DNA from: Acetobacter oeni
GTDB taxonomy: Bacteria > Pseudomonadota > Alphaproteobacteria > Acetobacterales > Acetobacteraceae
Length of the DNA stretch: 64,000 nt
Direction: 5' to 3'
Assembly: GCF_011516825.1 (NCBI RefSeq)
Contig: NZ_WOTA01000006.1
Location: 62,001 to 126,000, forward strand
The stretch's first letter is position 1. Each line of letters begins with the position of its first letter. Shown one piece after another: positions 1 through 9,061 of this stretch. Both the position numbers and the translations under genes were made by a program. The notes beneath the pieces are model-generated. The model worked only from the letters and a program-made list of their open reading frames with translations. It was not told the DNA's origin and did no database searches.

Positions 1-77
1 TCCGTTTTGAAGTGGTTGATGTCGAAGGTTTCCGCATCAACCAGCTTCTTGTGACCCGGCTGGAGCGCAAGGATTAA
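1..77 (+). CDS. C-terminal fragment of a CorC/HlyC-like (transporter-associated domain) protein
   Basis: Only the last 24 codons lie in the window. They read in frame from base 3 to a TAA at 75-77, giving RFEVVDVEGFRINQLLVTRLE. That ending resembles the transporter-associated (CorC_HlyC) domain that closes CBS-domain proteins of the CorC/TlyC family, where an RFEVVD-type strand is followed by a strand ending in R-L-P/E. These proteins are linked to magnesium and cobalt efflux in other bacteria. The gene converges on the hybrid kinase, leaving nine bases between stops. The call rests on a short tail, so it is moderate. Confidence 0.5.
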   Translation, partial: RFEVVDVEGFRINQLLVTRLERKD

Positions 78-86
78 CCGGGGGTT

Positions 87-2591
87 TCACGCTTCTTCGC
101 CGGTTTCCTCCAGGTAGGGCAGCAGGGCGGTCCGGACCCGTGCCAGTTCCTCTTCGACGGCCCTTATCCGGTCTGCCGGTCTGGCCGGACTGTCGGGCGC
201 GCCCCAGCGGCGACAGAGCGCCATAAGCCGGTCGGCGCCGACATTCGCGGCGGCGCTTTTCAGGGCATGGGCTGCATCGGGCAGGCCGTCCATATCTTCT
301 GCTTCGCAGGCGGCTTTCATCTGTCCGACTGTTATTCCGGCATCCTGAAGAAATTCGGCGACCACGTCGGCACGAAAGGCCGCGCCGCCCAGCGTGTCGA
401 GATCCTGCATTGCTTTCCGGTTCACACCGGAGCCGGGGAGTGCGACCACGACGGCATCTCTGGCGGGCGGCGCATCCGGTGCGGGGTCTTTCGCGCTCAT
501 ATCCGGCTCTGTTTTCGCCGATCCATAGAGGTCGAGCAGGTCGAGCAGTTGTCCGGCGTCAACGGGTTTGAGCAGGAAGGCGTCCATTCCGGCCTCGTGG
601 CAACGCTCCCGGATCAGCGGCGAGGCATCCGCGGTCAGGGCGATGATCGGGGTGTGCTGTCCGTCGGCGGCCTCGCGCAGGCGCCACATTCTGGTCGTCT
701 CGATGCCATTTCGTAACGGCATGTTGACATCCATCAGCACCAGGTCGAACGGTTCATGCTCAAGCGCGTCCAGAGCGGCGTCTCCGTTGCTGACGGAGAC
801 CCATTCATGACCGGCCTGCTCCAGAATTTTCGCGGCGACCATGAAGCTGACCAGATAATCTTCCGCGATGAGTACCTTGTATTTTCTACCGTCGTTTTTC
901 ATGACCGGCTGCCTGAGTTCTGAATGATCGGGCATAATATGGGTGAGCAGGGTTAATGCGGCGCGTATCCGGTCGGGATGGTCTGTCAGGGAGACTTCGC
1001 AGAGCGCCATATCACCTGTCTTGCCGGGATGCGTCTCCTCGTTCCGGACGGGCCCGACAAATGTCAGATGAGGCAGAAGAACCGGAACGGTCCTGAGTCT
1101 GTCTTTACAAATGTGTACGGCGAGGGCGGAGGAAGACGGGTCTGTCGCCAGAATGGCGCGTCCGTTCAGTTGCCGAAGCTGTGCGCCGGCTTCTTCGACG
1201 GTTTGCACGACTTCTACAAACAGGTTCATACCGCGTAGCTGCCGGAACAGCGTCTTCCGCTGCTCATGCGACCGGGTGAGAAAAATGATCGGAGGCCATT
1301 TTCTGTTTTCAGGGCCGGTTATTTTTTCGACATCATAGGTGAACTGGAATCTGCTTCCTTCTCCAGGAGTGCTTTCAGCGGTCAGGCGGCCGCCGTGCAG
1401 GTCGACCAGCTTGCGGCAAATCGCAAGTCCGAGCCCTGTTCCGCCAAAACGGGCCGGGACAGTGCCATCCGCCTGGGTAAACGAATCAAAGATATGCGCG
1501 ATTGCAGAAGGGGGTATCCCGATTCCTGTATCCCGCACCGTGACATGTAGTTCCGTTGTTCCGTCTGGTTTTTCTTTTCCGTCGAGTGCGACGGTAACGG
1601 AGCCATGGATCGTGAACTTTACGGCGTTGGAAACTATATTTCGTAAAATATCTTCAAGATGATGTTTATCGCCGTTTGCCCAGGGGGGCACGGATGGCGA
1701 GACGGCGCATGTCAGAGTCAGTCCCTTGCGGCGTGCTTCCACATGGAGCATGCCGATGACATGTCTTACGGAGGCCATCACGGCAAAAGGCTGCGTCCGG
1801 ACGGGCATGCGCCCGTCTTCAAGGCGGGAAAACTCCAGTAATCCGTTGATGGTATTCAGGAGAGACAGACCTGCTTCGTGAATGATGCTGACCATATCAA
1901 GCTGTTCGCTGTTCAGCGGTCCGGATTTTAAAATCGGGCCAAGCCCGAGAATGGCGTTTAAGGGTATGCGCAGTTCATGACTGACAGTGGCGACGAAAAA
2001 TGTTTTGGCCCGACTGGATTCTTCCGCTTTTAGCCGCATTGTCGAGACGAAGCGGGTCAGGGACGCGGCATAAAACGGAATGATCAGCAGGCCGATGACA
2101 AGGCCGCCCAGGAGGTGATCTGTGCCGTTCCACATGGGAAGGGACTGACTGGCAAACAGAAAACCGGATGCGCTGAGGATCGAACCTGCCACCAGATATC
2201 CGGCGCCGAAGCGAAAACCGTATCCCAGGGTTGTCCAGAGGAAGATCGGATAAAGTGGCGTGGCGGGTGCCCCGCAGGTGCACACGACGAATGTCAGGAA
2301 TCCCAGATCCCACAGGAACTGGGTCATGCGTCTCGGGATGGATGGGCTGGGGGCAAGCCACACCGCGCCGCCAAAAAGAAAAGAGACCGCCAGGGCAACG
2401 CCACAGAGTTTCGCCTGAAACAGTGCTTCCTGTGGCGAGGAATTTCCCAGCAGGTAAATCAGGAGAACATAACATGTGGACAGGAGCGTGATCGAAATCC
2501 GGTTCAGGACAACCTGATGCTCTCCGTCTTCGCTCCGGGTCAGCCGGGATAAAGAGGGAGTAGCTGCTGACAGCAAACCCGCGTCGATCAT
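87..2591 (-). CDS. RpfC-like hybrid sensor histidine kinase (TM-HisKA-HATPase-REC-Hpt)
   Basis: This 834-residue inner-membrane sensor kinase should autophosphorylate and pass phosphate through a receiver and an Hpt domain to a partner regulator. A cytoplasmic start with a charged SEDGEH stretch (20-25) precedes about five to six membrane segments (roughly 30-180). The HisKA box SHELRIP has His205, the N box has Asn322, and the G boxes are DTGIGIP (354-360) and GTGLGLA (384-390). A poorly conserved receiver-like stretch (435-555) is followed by a clear receiver with Asp621 in LMDVNMP and by an Hpt domain with His775 in AHALKSAA. Domain order and N-terminus resemble Xanthomonas RpfC, the DSF sensor. 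Its ATG overlaps the stop of the upstream regulator gene as ATGA, so the two are one operon. The ligand is unknown; DSF sensing is inference. Confidence 0.85.
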   Translation of the reverse strand: MIDAGLLSAATPSLSRLTRSEDGEHQVVLNRISITLLSTCYVLLIYLLGNSSPQEALFQAKLCGVALAVSFLFGGAVWLAPSPSIPRRMTQFLWDLGFLTFVVCTCGAPATPLYPIFLWTTLGYGFRFGAGYLVAGSILSASGFLFASQSLPMWNGTDHLLGGLVIGLLIIPFYAASLTRFVSTMRLKAEESSRAKTFFVATVSHELRIPLNAILGLGPILKSGPLNSEQLDMVSIIHEAGLSLLNTINGLLEFSRLEDGRMPVRTQPFAVMASVRHVIGMLHVEARRKGLTLTCAVSPSVPPWANGDKHHLEDILRNIVSNAVKFTIHGSVTVALDGKEKPDGTTELHVTVRDTGIGIPPSAIAHIFDSFTQADGTVPARFGGTGLGLAICRKLVDLHGGRLTAESTPGEGSRFQFTYDVEKITGPENRKWPPIIFLTRSHEQRKTLFRQLRGMNLFVEVVQTVEEAGAQLRQLNGRAILATDPSSSALAVHICKDRLRTVPVLLPHLTFVGPVRNEETHPGKTGDMALCEVSLTDHPDRIRAALTLLTHIMPDHSELRQPVMKNDGRKYKVLIAEDYLVSFMVAAKILEQAGHEWVSVSNGDAALDALEHEPFDLVLMDVNMPLRNGIETTRMWRLREAADGQHTPIIALTADASPLIRERCHEAGMDAFLLKPVDAGQLLDLLDLYGSAKTEPDMSAKDPAPDAPPARDAVVVALPGSGVNRKAMQDLDTLGGAAFRADVVAEFLQDAGITVGQMKAACEAEDMDGLPDAAHALKSAAANVGADRLMALCRRWGAPDSPARPADRIRAVEEELARVRTALLPYLEETGEEA

Positions 2592-4849
2592 GGCGCCAGT
2601 TCAGGCCCCCCTTCGGATGCGCTTATATGGCACATCTGCATTTCATCCCTGTGCGCCGCCTTCATGGAGGTGTGAAACATCTCCGCTATTTTGTCCGCGG
2701 GCTGCGGGCGACTGAAATAGTAACCCTGTCCTTCATCGCAGCGCTGCCGCGCCAGCCAGCGCGCCTGTTCCGGGCGCTCGATCCCTTCCGTTGTCACTTT
2801 GATTTCGAGTTTGCGGCATAGGTCAATCATCGAACGCACAATGGCCTGATCGGAGGGCGAGTTTTCAATCCGGTCGATAAACGATTTGTCGATTTTGATC
2901 CGGTCGATCACGAGCCGGCTCAGATAGGTCAGTGATGCGTAACCGGTGCCGAAATCGTCCACCGCCACGGCGGCGCCGAGTTTGCGGAGATCGGCAAGCT
3001 GCTGGTTCGCGGTATCGGTGTTGCCGATCAGGACTGATTCTGTCAGCTCCAGTTCAAGATCGACCGGGTTAATACCGGTGCGTTCGATCACGTCCATGAC
3101 AAGATTGTGAATGTCCGCCCGGCGGAACAGCACGCCGGACATGTTAACGGCCATCCTGACGGTTATGTCTTCCGCGGTCCAGGCGACCTGCTGACGGCAG
3201 GCTTCGTTGAGCACCCATTCGGTGATCGGCACAATCAGCCCGGTTTCTTCGGCGACCGGAAGGAAGGTTGCCGGCAGGAGAAGTGTTCCGTCCGGTCGTT
3301 GCCAGCGCAGCAGGGCTTCCACGCCGATAATCTTTCCGGATCTGAGGTCGATCTGGGGTTGATAATGCAGAATGAGTTCGCGGCTGGTGACGACCGATTG
3401 CAGATCAAGTTCGATCCGCATGGCGGCGGCTTCGGCGTCTTCCATTTCATGGTGAAACAGCTCGAATGTGTTTCCGCCGGCGGTTTTTGCTTTATACATG
3501 GCCATATCGGCACGTTTGAGAAGCATGTCGACCGTTTCGGAGGCGTCCTGGTGAACCACGATGCCGATACTCGCCGTTGTAATCACCACGCTGTCATCCA
3601 TCGCCGCGTCCGGATGAGTGCTGTCGTCCGGGCCGATGGCGAAGGGCGGGATAAAGGCATCCCGGATGGTCACGGCGCGTTCGCGCGCCTCTTCATGCGG
3701 ATACGTGCCGGTCAGGCGCAGAACGATACCGAATTCATCGCCGCCGAGGCGGCCAACGACGACGGCGTCCGGGAGCACTGTTTCCAGCCGCCCCGCCACG
3801 CTCTTCAGAACGCGGTCGCCGATGCTGTGTCCGAGTGTGTCGTTGATGGCTTTGAAACGATCGAGATCCAGCATGAACAGGGCGAAAGACGGGCTTTTCT
3901 TTCCATTCCCGGAAAGGAGGGCCTGAATTGTTTTTTCGATCCTGAGGCGGTTCGGGGTGCCTGTCAGCTGATCGCGATAGGCGAGAAAATGGAGCCTTTC
4001 CTGTGCGGCTTTCAGATCTGTAATATCAAGCGATGTCCGCAGCCATAGCGGTGCGTCACTGTGGCTGCCCTCAAGCGGTGTTTCCGATGTCAGAAAAACA
4101 CGCTCGGCTCCGTAAGTATCCCGGACGATCTCTTCATATCGTGCCTCGCAGCACGGTCTTCTTTCGCCGCAGCAGCCGACGGGAGGCGCTTTCAGTTCCC
4201 ATCGGGCGGACGCGCAGCGCCTGCCTTCCAGGCCGGGCGGGGCCGGTGAGCCGGTCAGGGCTTCCGGCGTGGACCGCATCGATTCAGCCATGCATCTGTT
4301 AACGAAAACAAACTTTCCGCTTTCATCGGTTGCGCTGATCATGGCCGGGACGGTGTCGATCACCTGCAGCAGGTGCTGCCTGCTGCGGCGCAGCAGGGTA
4401 TTCCGGGCGCGGTGGCTGTCCGCCAGTTCCCGCTCCAGTGCCGTGGCGCGCTGTTTCGCGTGTTTCCGGCTTGTCGCCATATGCAGGAGATTTTTTCCGC
4501 GCGAAACAAACTCGCCGTGATCGACCGGAGCCAGCAGAAAATCTGTTGCGCCCGCGCGCAGGGCCTCGAGACGATGCGCGCGGTCTTCATACGCGGTGAT
4601 GACGATGACCGGGACATCGTGAGCCCAGGGGGTCTCGCGCAGGGCGCTGATGAACTCCGCGCCATCCATGCCTGTCATCCGGAAATCCGTGATGACCATG
4701 TCCGGATGGTGGCCGGTGTTAAAATAAGCGAGCGCCTCTTCAGCGGACGCAAATGATTCAACCTTCAGAGCCGGCGCTATTTTTTTGGCCAGGCGACCAA
4801 AAACAGCCCGGTTCGCGGACTGGTCGTCCACAATAGCGATCAGTTTCAT
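2588..4849 (-). CDS. REC-PAS-GGDEF-EAL response regulator (cyclic-di-GMP turnover)
   Basis: This 753-residue response regulator is predicted to make and/or degrade cyclic di-GMP. The N-terminal receiver has paired acids VDD (7-9) and phospho-acceptor Asp55 in ITDFRM. A PAS-like region (about 160-280) carries an unusual cysteine patch: C212, C226, C227, C233 and C234. The GGDEF motif is intact (369-373). No RxxD inhibitory site lies at the usual place five residues before it, where the sequence is DAVV. The EAL domain has EAL at 511-513 and DDFGTGY at 631-637, both expected of an active phosphodiesterase. The receiver and its link resemble RpfG, but the output is GGDEF-EAL rather than HD-GYP. 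It is the first gene of the operon, and its TGA overlaps the kinase ATG. Net direction of activity cannot be read from sequence. Confidence 0.9.
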   Translation of the reverse strand: MKLIAIVDDQSANRAVFGRLAKKIAPALKVESFASAEEALAYFNTGHHPDMVITDFRMTGMDGAEFISALRETPWAHDVPVIVITAYEDRAHRLEALRAGATDFLLAPVDHGEFVSRGKNLLHMATSRKHAKQRATALERELADSHRARNTLLRRSRQHLLQVIDTVPAMISATDESGKFVFVNRCMAESMRSTPEALTGSPAPPGLEGRRCASARWELKAPPVGCCGERRPCCEARYEEIVRDTYGAERVFLTSETPLEGSHSDAPLWLRTSLDITDLKAAQERLHFLAYRDQLTGTPNRLRIEKTIQALLSGNGKKSPSFALFMLDLDRFKAINDTLGHSIGDRVLKSVAGRLETVLPDAVVVGRLGGDEFGIVLRLTGTYPHEEARERAVTIRDAFIPPFAIGPDDSTHPDAAMDDSVVITTASIGIVVHQDASETVDMLLKRADMAMYKAKTAGGNTFELFHHEMEDAEAAAMRIELDLQSVVTSRELILHYQPQIDLRSGKIIGVEALLRWQRPDGTLLLPATFLPVAEETGLIVPITEWVLNEACRQQVAWTAEDITVRMAVNMSGVLFRRADIHNLVMDVIERTGINPVDLELELTESVLIGNTDTANQQLADLRKLGAAVAVDDFGTGYASLTYLSRLVIDRIKIDKSFIDRIENSPSDQAIVRSMIDLCRKLEIKVTTEGIERPEQARWLARQRCDEGQGYYFSRPQPADKIAEMFHTSMKAAHRDEMQMCHISASEGGPELAP

Positions 4850-5039
4850 CTAGCCCTCAGGAAACAGGATCGCAGTGGCAGGCGGGGCTTCAGCGTGCCC
4901 GGCCAGCGAAAAAACAGTCAGACAAGCGCGACAGAATCAGTGTGCGTAGTCTGAAGGGCTCTATCATAAACCCCGGTAGGTAACGAAACGCTTAACCACA
5001 CTATGAAACGGAGCGGAAGGGCGTCGGCCCGCAATGATT

Positions 5040-6335
5040 TCAGTGCGAATCGCGCTGTCCGACGGCGGCTTTCTGTCGGATTGCGGGCCTGGCGCCCGCG
5101 CGGGAGGTTTTCTCCGGCGGCTCCCATCCGAATACGCTCCGGCCGCCATAGCTGTGCGAGGCGGCACGTTCTCCGGCGATATAAGTTTCAAGCGACGGTC
5201 CTGAGACTTTCGACTCAAGGCGCCGGGCCTGGGCATCCAGCCGCCGGACGGCTTCCAGCCGCTCGGTGTTGCCGAGCTTTGCTGCTGTAACGGCGTTTTT
5301 CAGCATTGTAATCGTCTGGTCATAGACCTCTGTCGGGACGGGGAACGGGTGCCGGTCCTTTCCGCCGTGGGCCATTGAAAACCGGGCGGGATCGGCAAAG
5401 CGGCAGGGGGTTCCGTGCACGACCTCGGCGACCTGTGCCAGCGCCTGGACGGTCCGCGCGCCCACGCCCGGGACCAGCAGCAGTTCCTGAAAATCTTTCG
5501 GTCCGCATTCGGCGGCGGCGGCCAGTGCGCCGTGCAGGCGGCGGATCATGACGTCGCCGGATCGGACGTCATGATGGTCCGGCATGACCAGATGTGGGAG
5601 CGTGGCCTGTTCGGGCTCTTCCGTTCCGCGCCGGAGCAGGGCGATTTCCCGCACCACTGAGTCGGGGCCTGCGTCCAGCAGCAGTTCAAGCTGTGCGCTG
5701 CGCGATCCGGCGGCCCGGCGGTCTGCCAGGTTGACGATGTTTCCGGCGGGTTTGCCGTCGATCCCGCTATGCGGGTCTTCCACAAAGCTCCGGAGCCCTT
5801 CCGACAGCCAGTGATACCGGCGGGCGTATCCGGTTCCGTCGTTCATGCCCTGCTGGACCACGACCCATCGTCCGTCATCCGCCACGACGAAACTGTGCAG
5901 GTAGAGGCTGAAGCCGTCCTGGACCGCCGCGCTGTCCACCTTGGCCACCAGCCGGCTGGCGCGACCGAGGGCGGCACCGTCCAGTCCGGTCACATTGCCG
6001 ACGGCGATCAGTTCGTCCGGTGTGCGGCGCGAATGGCGGCCCCGTCCGCCGCAGACATGCAGCCCCAGCTCAGCCGAAAGGGGTTCCAGGCCGCGCCGGA
6101 GGGCGCCCATCACGCTTGTTGTAATGCCCGATGAGTGCCAGTCCATTCCCATCACGGCGCCGAAGGACTGAAACCAGAACGGGTGGGCCAGGCGGCGCAG
6201 AAATTCGTCGCGCCCGTAATGATGAATCACGGCCTGGGTGATGACCGCGCCGAGCCGGCTCATGCGCTCGGCCAGCCATGCCGGCACGCGCCCGCCATGC
6301 AGTGGCAGATCGGCACTTCCCGCGCGACGTGTCAT
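5040..6335 (-). CDS. DUF763 family protein with a helix-hairpin-helix-like motif
   Basis: This 431-residue protein matches DUF763 along its length. Landmarks are the N-terminal DLPLHGGRVPAWL, the HPFWFQSFGAVMGMDWHSSG block (about 50-70), and ADDGRWVVVQQGMNDGTGYA (about 170-190). The stretch LLLVPGVGARTVQALAQVAE has the LPGVGxxTAxAL shape of a helix-hairpin-helix DNA-binding motif. The family's function is not established; a nucleic-acid role is inferred from that motif. The start is supported by GGAGAAATT just before the ATG. It is the third and last gene of a same-strand run after the SbcC/SbcD-like pair, 101 bases downstream, which fits a DNA-repair or DNA-processing neighbourhood. The last ~60 residues are basic and low-complexity. 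Confidence 0.8.
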   Translation of the reverse strand: MTRRAGSADLPLHGGRVPAWLAERMSRLGAVITQAVIHHYGRDEFLRRLAHPFWFQSFGAVMGMDWHSSGITTSVMGALRRGLEPLSAELGLHVCGGRGRHSRRTPDELIAVGNVTGLDGAALGRASRLVAKVDSAAVQDGFSLYLHSFVVADDGRWVVVQQGMNDGTGYARRYHWLSEGLRSFVEDPHSGIDGKPAGNIVNLADRRAAGSRSAQLELLLDAGPDSVVREIALLRRGTEEPEQATLPHLVMPDHHDVRSGDVMIRRLHGALAAAAECGPKDFQELLLVPGVGARTVQALAQVAEVVHGTPCRFADPARFSMAHGGKDRHPFPVPTEVYDQTITMLKNAVTAAKLGNTERLEAVRRLDAQARRLESKVSGPSLETYIAGERAASHSYGGRSVFGWEPPEKTSRAGARPAIRQKAAVGQRDSH

Positions 6336-6436
6336 AATTTCTCCCGCATGCCATCAGGCCGCCGGCTGTCTGTCCGCCGTGACGCTCTGTGAACATAGCA
6401 TGAACCCGGGTGAATAAGAACCGGGGGATGTGGTTT

Positions 6437-9061
6437 TCAGGTGAGGCTGACGTGGTTTGCGGTCACGTGGCGGAAAGCGCGCTCGCGGCAGGTCAGGAGG
6501 ATGACCTGCATGCGTTTCGCGGCGTCGGCGATGATGTCGATGAGGAGTTCGAGCCGGCCGTCGTCGGAATAGGCGAGGGGGTCGTCGAGGATGAGGGAGA
6601 CGGGGAGGCCCTGTTCGCGGAGCATGTCGGCGAAGGCGATGCGGGTGAGGATGGCGAGCTGTTCCTGGGTGCCCCGGGAGAGGGTGGTGCAGTCTTCGCT
6701 CGTGTCGCCACGGATGAGTGTGTCCAGGGCGAGGTCTTCGCTGAAGCTGAGGTCGGAGCCGGGCATGAGGCGGCTGATGGTCTGTTTCATGCGTTCGGCG
6801 ACGGGGCCGGTGAAGCGGGCGGAGGTTTCCCTGCGGGCGTCTTCGAGGGTGTTGCGAAGGAGTTTGATGGTTTCGGCGTCTTCCGTGACGCGGTGGAGGG
6901 CGGCGCGGGCGGCTTCGACGGCTTCGCGGGCGGCGGCTTCCCGCCCGGCGAGGCCTTTTCCGCCTTCGCTTTCGATGGTGCCTTCGAGTTTTGCGATTTC
7001 GGTTTCGAGTTTGCGGCAGGTTTCGCGGGCGGTGCGGACGCGGGCGTCGATGGTGTCGATTTTGCGTTTTATGGTGGTCTGATCGTGGACGGTCGCGTTG
7101 CGGGTGGCTTCTTCCAGCGCGGCGGCGCTTTCGGCGGCACGTTTGCCGGCCTGGGCGAGGGTTTCGTTCAGGCTGGCGAAGTCGGGATGTTTTTCGAGTT
7201 CGCTGATCCGGGCTGTGGCGTTTGACAGGTCGCTCTGCGCGCCGGCTTCGGCGGCGGCGAAGGGGGCATCTTCTGTTTCCAGCCGGCGCAGGGCTTCGAT
7301 CGCGCTCTGATGGGTGCCGTCGGCCTTGCTGAGTGTGGTGTCCGCGTGTTCGACGGCGCTGGTCAGGGCGGGGAGATCGGGAGTTTCGGCGGGAGGCTGC
7401 GGGTCTTCGGCGGGGAGGCCGGCAATGAAAAGTTTCAGGGCCTGCGGGCCGGGTTTCAGGGCGATGGTGTCATCGGCGGGGGTGGCGGCATCGATGCGGG
7501 CCTGGAGTGTGCGACATTCGGCGGTGGCGTCGCGGGCTTTGTCGTTGCGGAGGCGGGCATCGGTGAGGTTGCGGAGGCCGAGGTCTTCCAGCGCCTGATC
7601 GCGTTTGCGGCGGGCTTCGGAAAGATCCTGTTCCGCACTCGCTGTACTGGCGGGCGGACGCAGGCGGAGTTCGGTGTTGCCGACGCGGATGGTGGTGTCG
7701 CGGGTGATACTGTGCTCGCCGGCCGTGGCGGGCTGGCTGTCGAAGGTGACGGCGGCGGTGTCGCCGGAGAGGGTGAGGCGCGTGGCGCCGACCGTGACGC
7801 GGGCCTGGGCTTCGGCGACTCTTTTCTCGTGTTTTTCAAGTTCGGAGAGGATTTCGGGCGGGATCAGGGTCGCGCTGAGTGCGGTGGCCTGCTGAAGTTC
7901 CTGCTCCAGTCGGGAGAGTTCGGCGTAGCGGGTTCTGGCTGCGGCGATGGCTTTGTGGCGGCGCAGGGCGTCGTGCTGCTTCTGGCCTTCGGCGAGAGCG
8001 GCGCGGGTCTGACGTTGCGCGAGGCGGGCCTGTTCGAGCGTTTCTTTGGTCTGGCTGGTTTTTTCACGGACGGCGACGAGGTCGGTGGCGAGCGTTCTGC
8101 GTTTGTCGCGGGCTTTTGTCAGGGCGGCTTCGGTGGCAGCGTGGGTTTTCAGCGCGGTCTGGTGGCGGGTCTGGAGGTCGGTGAGGGCTTTTACGGTGCT
8201 GGTGGCGGCTTCTTTCTCGGCGCGGCGGGTGGCGAGGATCTGGCCGGCGGCGCGGGCGATTTCGAGTTCTTTTTCGAGATCTTTGCGCGTCTGAATGTCG
8301 GTTTCGTCGGCGATGTCGCGGCTGGCGCGTTTCAGGCCGGCGCGGGCCTGTTCGAGGGCGGTGAAGTTTTCTTCCAGAGCCTGGAGGCGGGCTTTCGCGG
8401 TTTCGGCTTCGGTCTGCGCGTCTTCGGCGGTTTTGCGCGCTTCGGTGAGTTTGCCTTTTTCCTTGCCGGTGGCGGTCCAGAACTGATCGTACTGGGTTCC
8501 GACGCGGTCATGGACCCGGTTCCAGGCCGGACCCCCGAGGACGGCTCCGACTTCGGCTTCCAGAATGGAGCGGACGGTGTCACGGACGAGAGAGCCGGGG
8601 GCGGTGAGGGAGAGGGCTTCGGTCTGGCCGATCCAGAGCAGGCCGAGGATGCCCCAGGATGCGATATCGCCTTTGGTGCTGGTGTCTTTTACGGAGCCGA
8701 GCAGGGTATGCAGGCGGGATTCGGCCTCCTCGCCCTGGGCGCGCCCTTCCGGGGAGGTGACCTCGACTGAGGGACTTTTGAGGAAGCGTTTGGTGAGGCT
8801 CCAGGGGGCGTTGTCGATGGTGAAATCGACCTGGATTTCCGGCCCGACGCTGTCACCGTGCGGGGCGTAGGAGCGGGTGAGCTGATTTTTCGTGCCGTAG
8901 CGGACGAAGAAGGCGGCGCGGAGGGCTTCGAGAAGGGTGGATTTTCCGGTTTCGTTGGGTTCGATGAGGATATTGAGGCCGTCGGTGAGACCGTCGATGG
9001 TGACGGGAGCGCGGAATTTGCGAAAGTTTTCGACGGTGATGTGAGAGATGCGGAGGGTCAT
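6437..9061 (-). CDS. SbcC/Rad50-like (YhaN-type) coiled-coil ATPase
   Basis: This 874-residue SMC-like ATPase has Walker A PNETGKST at 35-42 and Walker B LILDDPLAYSDDGR near 823-836. The signature-like segment TLSRGTQEQLAIL lies just before Walker B. The middle (about 190-700) is rich in A, E, R and L and reads as two long coiled-coil arms. Proteins of this type pair with an Mre11/SbcD phosphoesterase to trim DNA ends. No CxxC zinc hook is visible at the arm apex, unlike true SbcC/Rad50, so it is closer to YhaN-type proteins. The ATG overlaps the TGA of the upstream phosphoesterase (ATGA at 9058-9061), so the two subunits are probably made together. Substrate is unproven. Confidence 0.85.
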   Translation of the reverse strand: MTLRISHITVENFRKFRAPVTIDGLTDGLNILIEPNETGKSTLLEALRAAFFVRYGTKNQLTRSYAPHGDSVGPEIQVDFTIDNAPWSLTKRFLKSPSVEVTSPEGRAQGEEAESRLHTLLGSVKDTSTKGDIASWGILGLLWIGQTEALSLTAPGSLVRDTVRSILEAEVGAVLGGPAWNRVHDRVGTQYDQFWTATGKEKGKLTEARKTAEDAQTEAETAKARLQALEENFTALEQARAGLKRASRDIADETDIQTRKDLEKELEIARAAGQILATRRAEKEAATSTVKALTDLQTRHQTALKTHAATEAALTKARDKRRTLATDLVAVREKTSQTKETLEQARLAQRQTRAALAEGQKQHDALRRHKAIAAARTRYAELSRLEQELQQATALSATLIPPEILSELEKHEKRVAEAQARVTVGATRLTLSGDTAAVTFDSQPATAGEHSITRDTTIRVGNTELRLRPPASTASAEQDLSEARRKRDQALEDLGLRNLTDARLRNDKARDATAECRTLQARIDAATPADDTIALKPGPQALKLFIAGLPAEDPQPPAETPDLPALTSAVEHADTTLSKADGTHQSAIEALRRLETEDAPFAAAEAGAQSDLSNATARISELEKHPDFASLNETLAQAGKRAAESAAALEEATRNATVHDQTTIKRKIDTIDARVRTARETCRKLETEIAKLEGTIESEGGKGLAGREAAAREAVEAARAALHRVTEDAETIKLLRNTLEDARRETSARFTGPVAERMKQTISRLMPGSDLSFSEDLALDTLIRGDTSEDCTTLSRGTQEQLAILTRIAFADMLREQGLPVSLILDDPLAYSDDGRLELLIDIIADAAKRMQVILLTCRERAFRHVTANHVSLT

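Noticed and set aside
7310..8770. 486-codon plus-strand frame
   Set aside because: Gly/Phe/Ala-rich complement of the SbcC-like gene, whose Walker motifs and coiled coil are clear on the minus strand.
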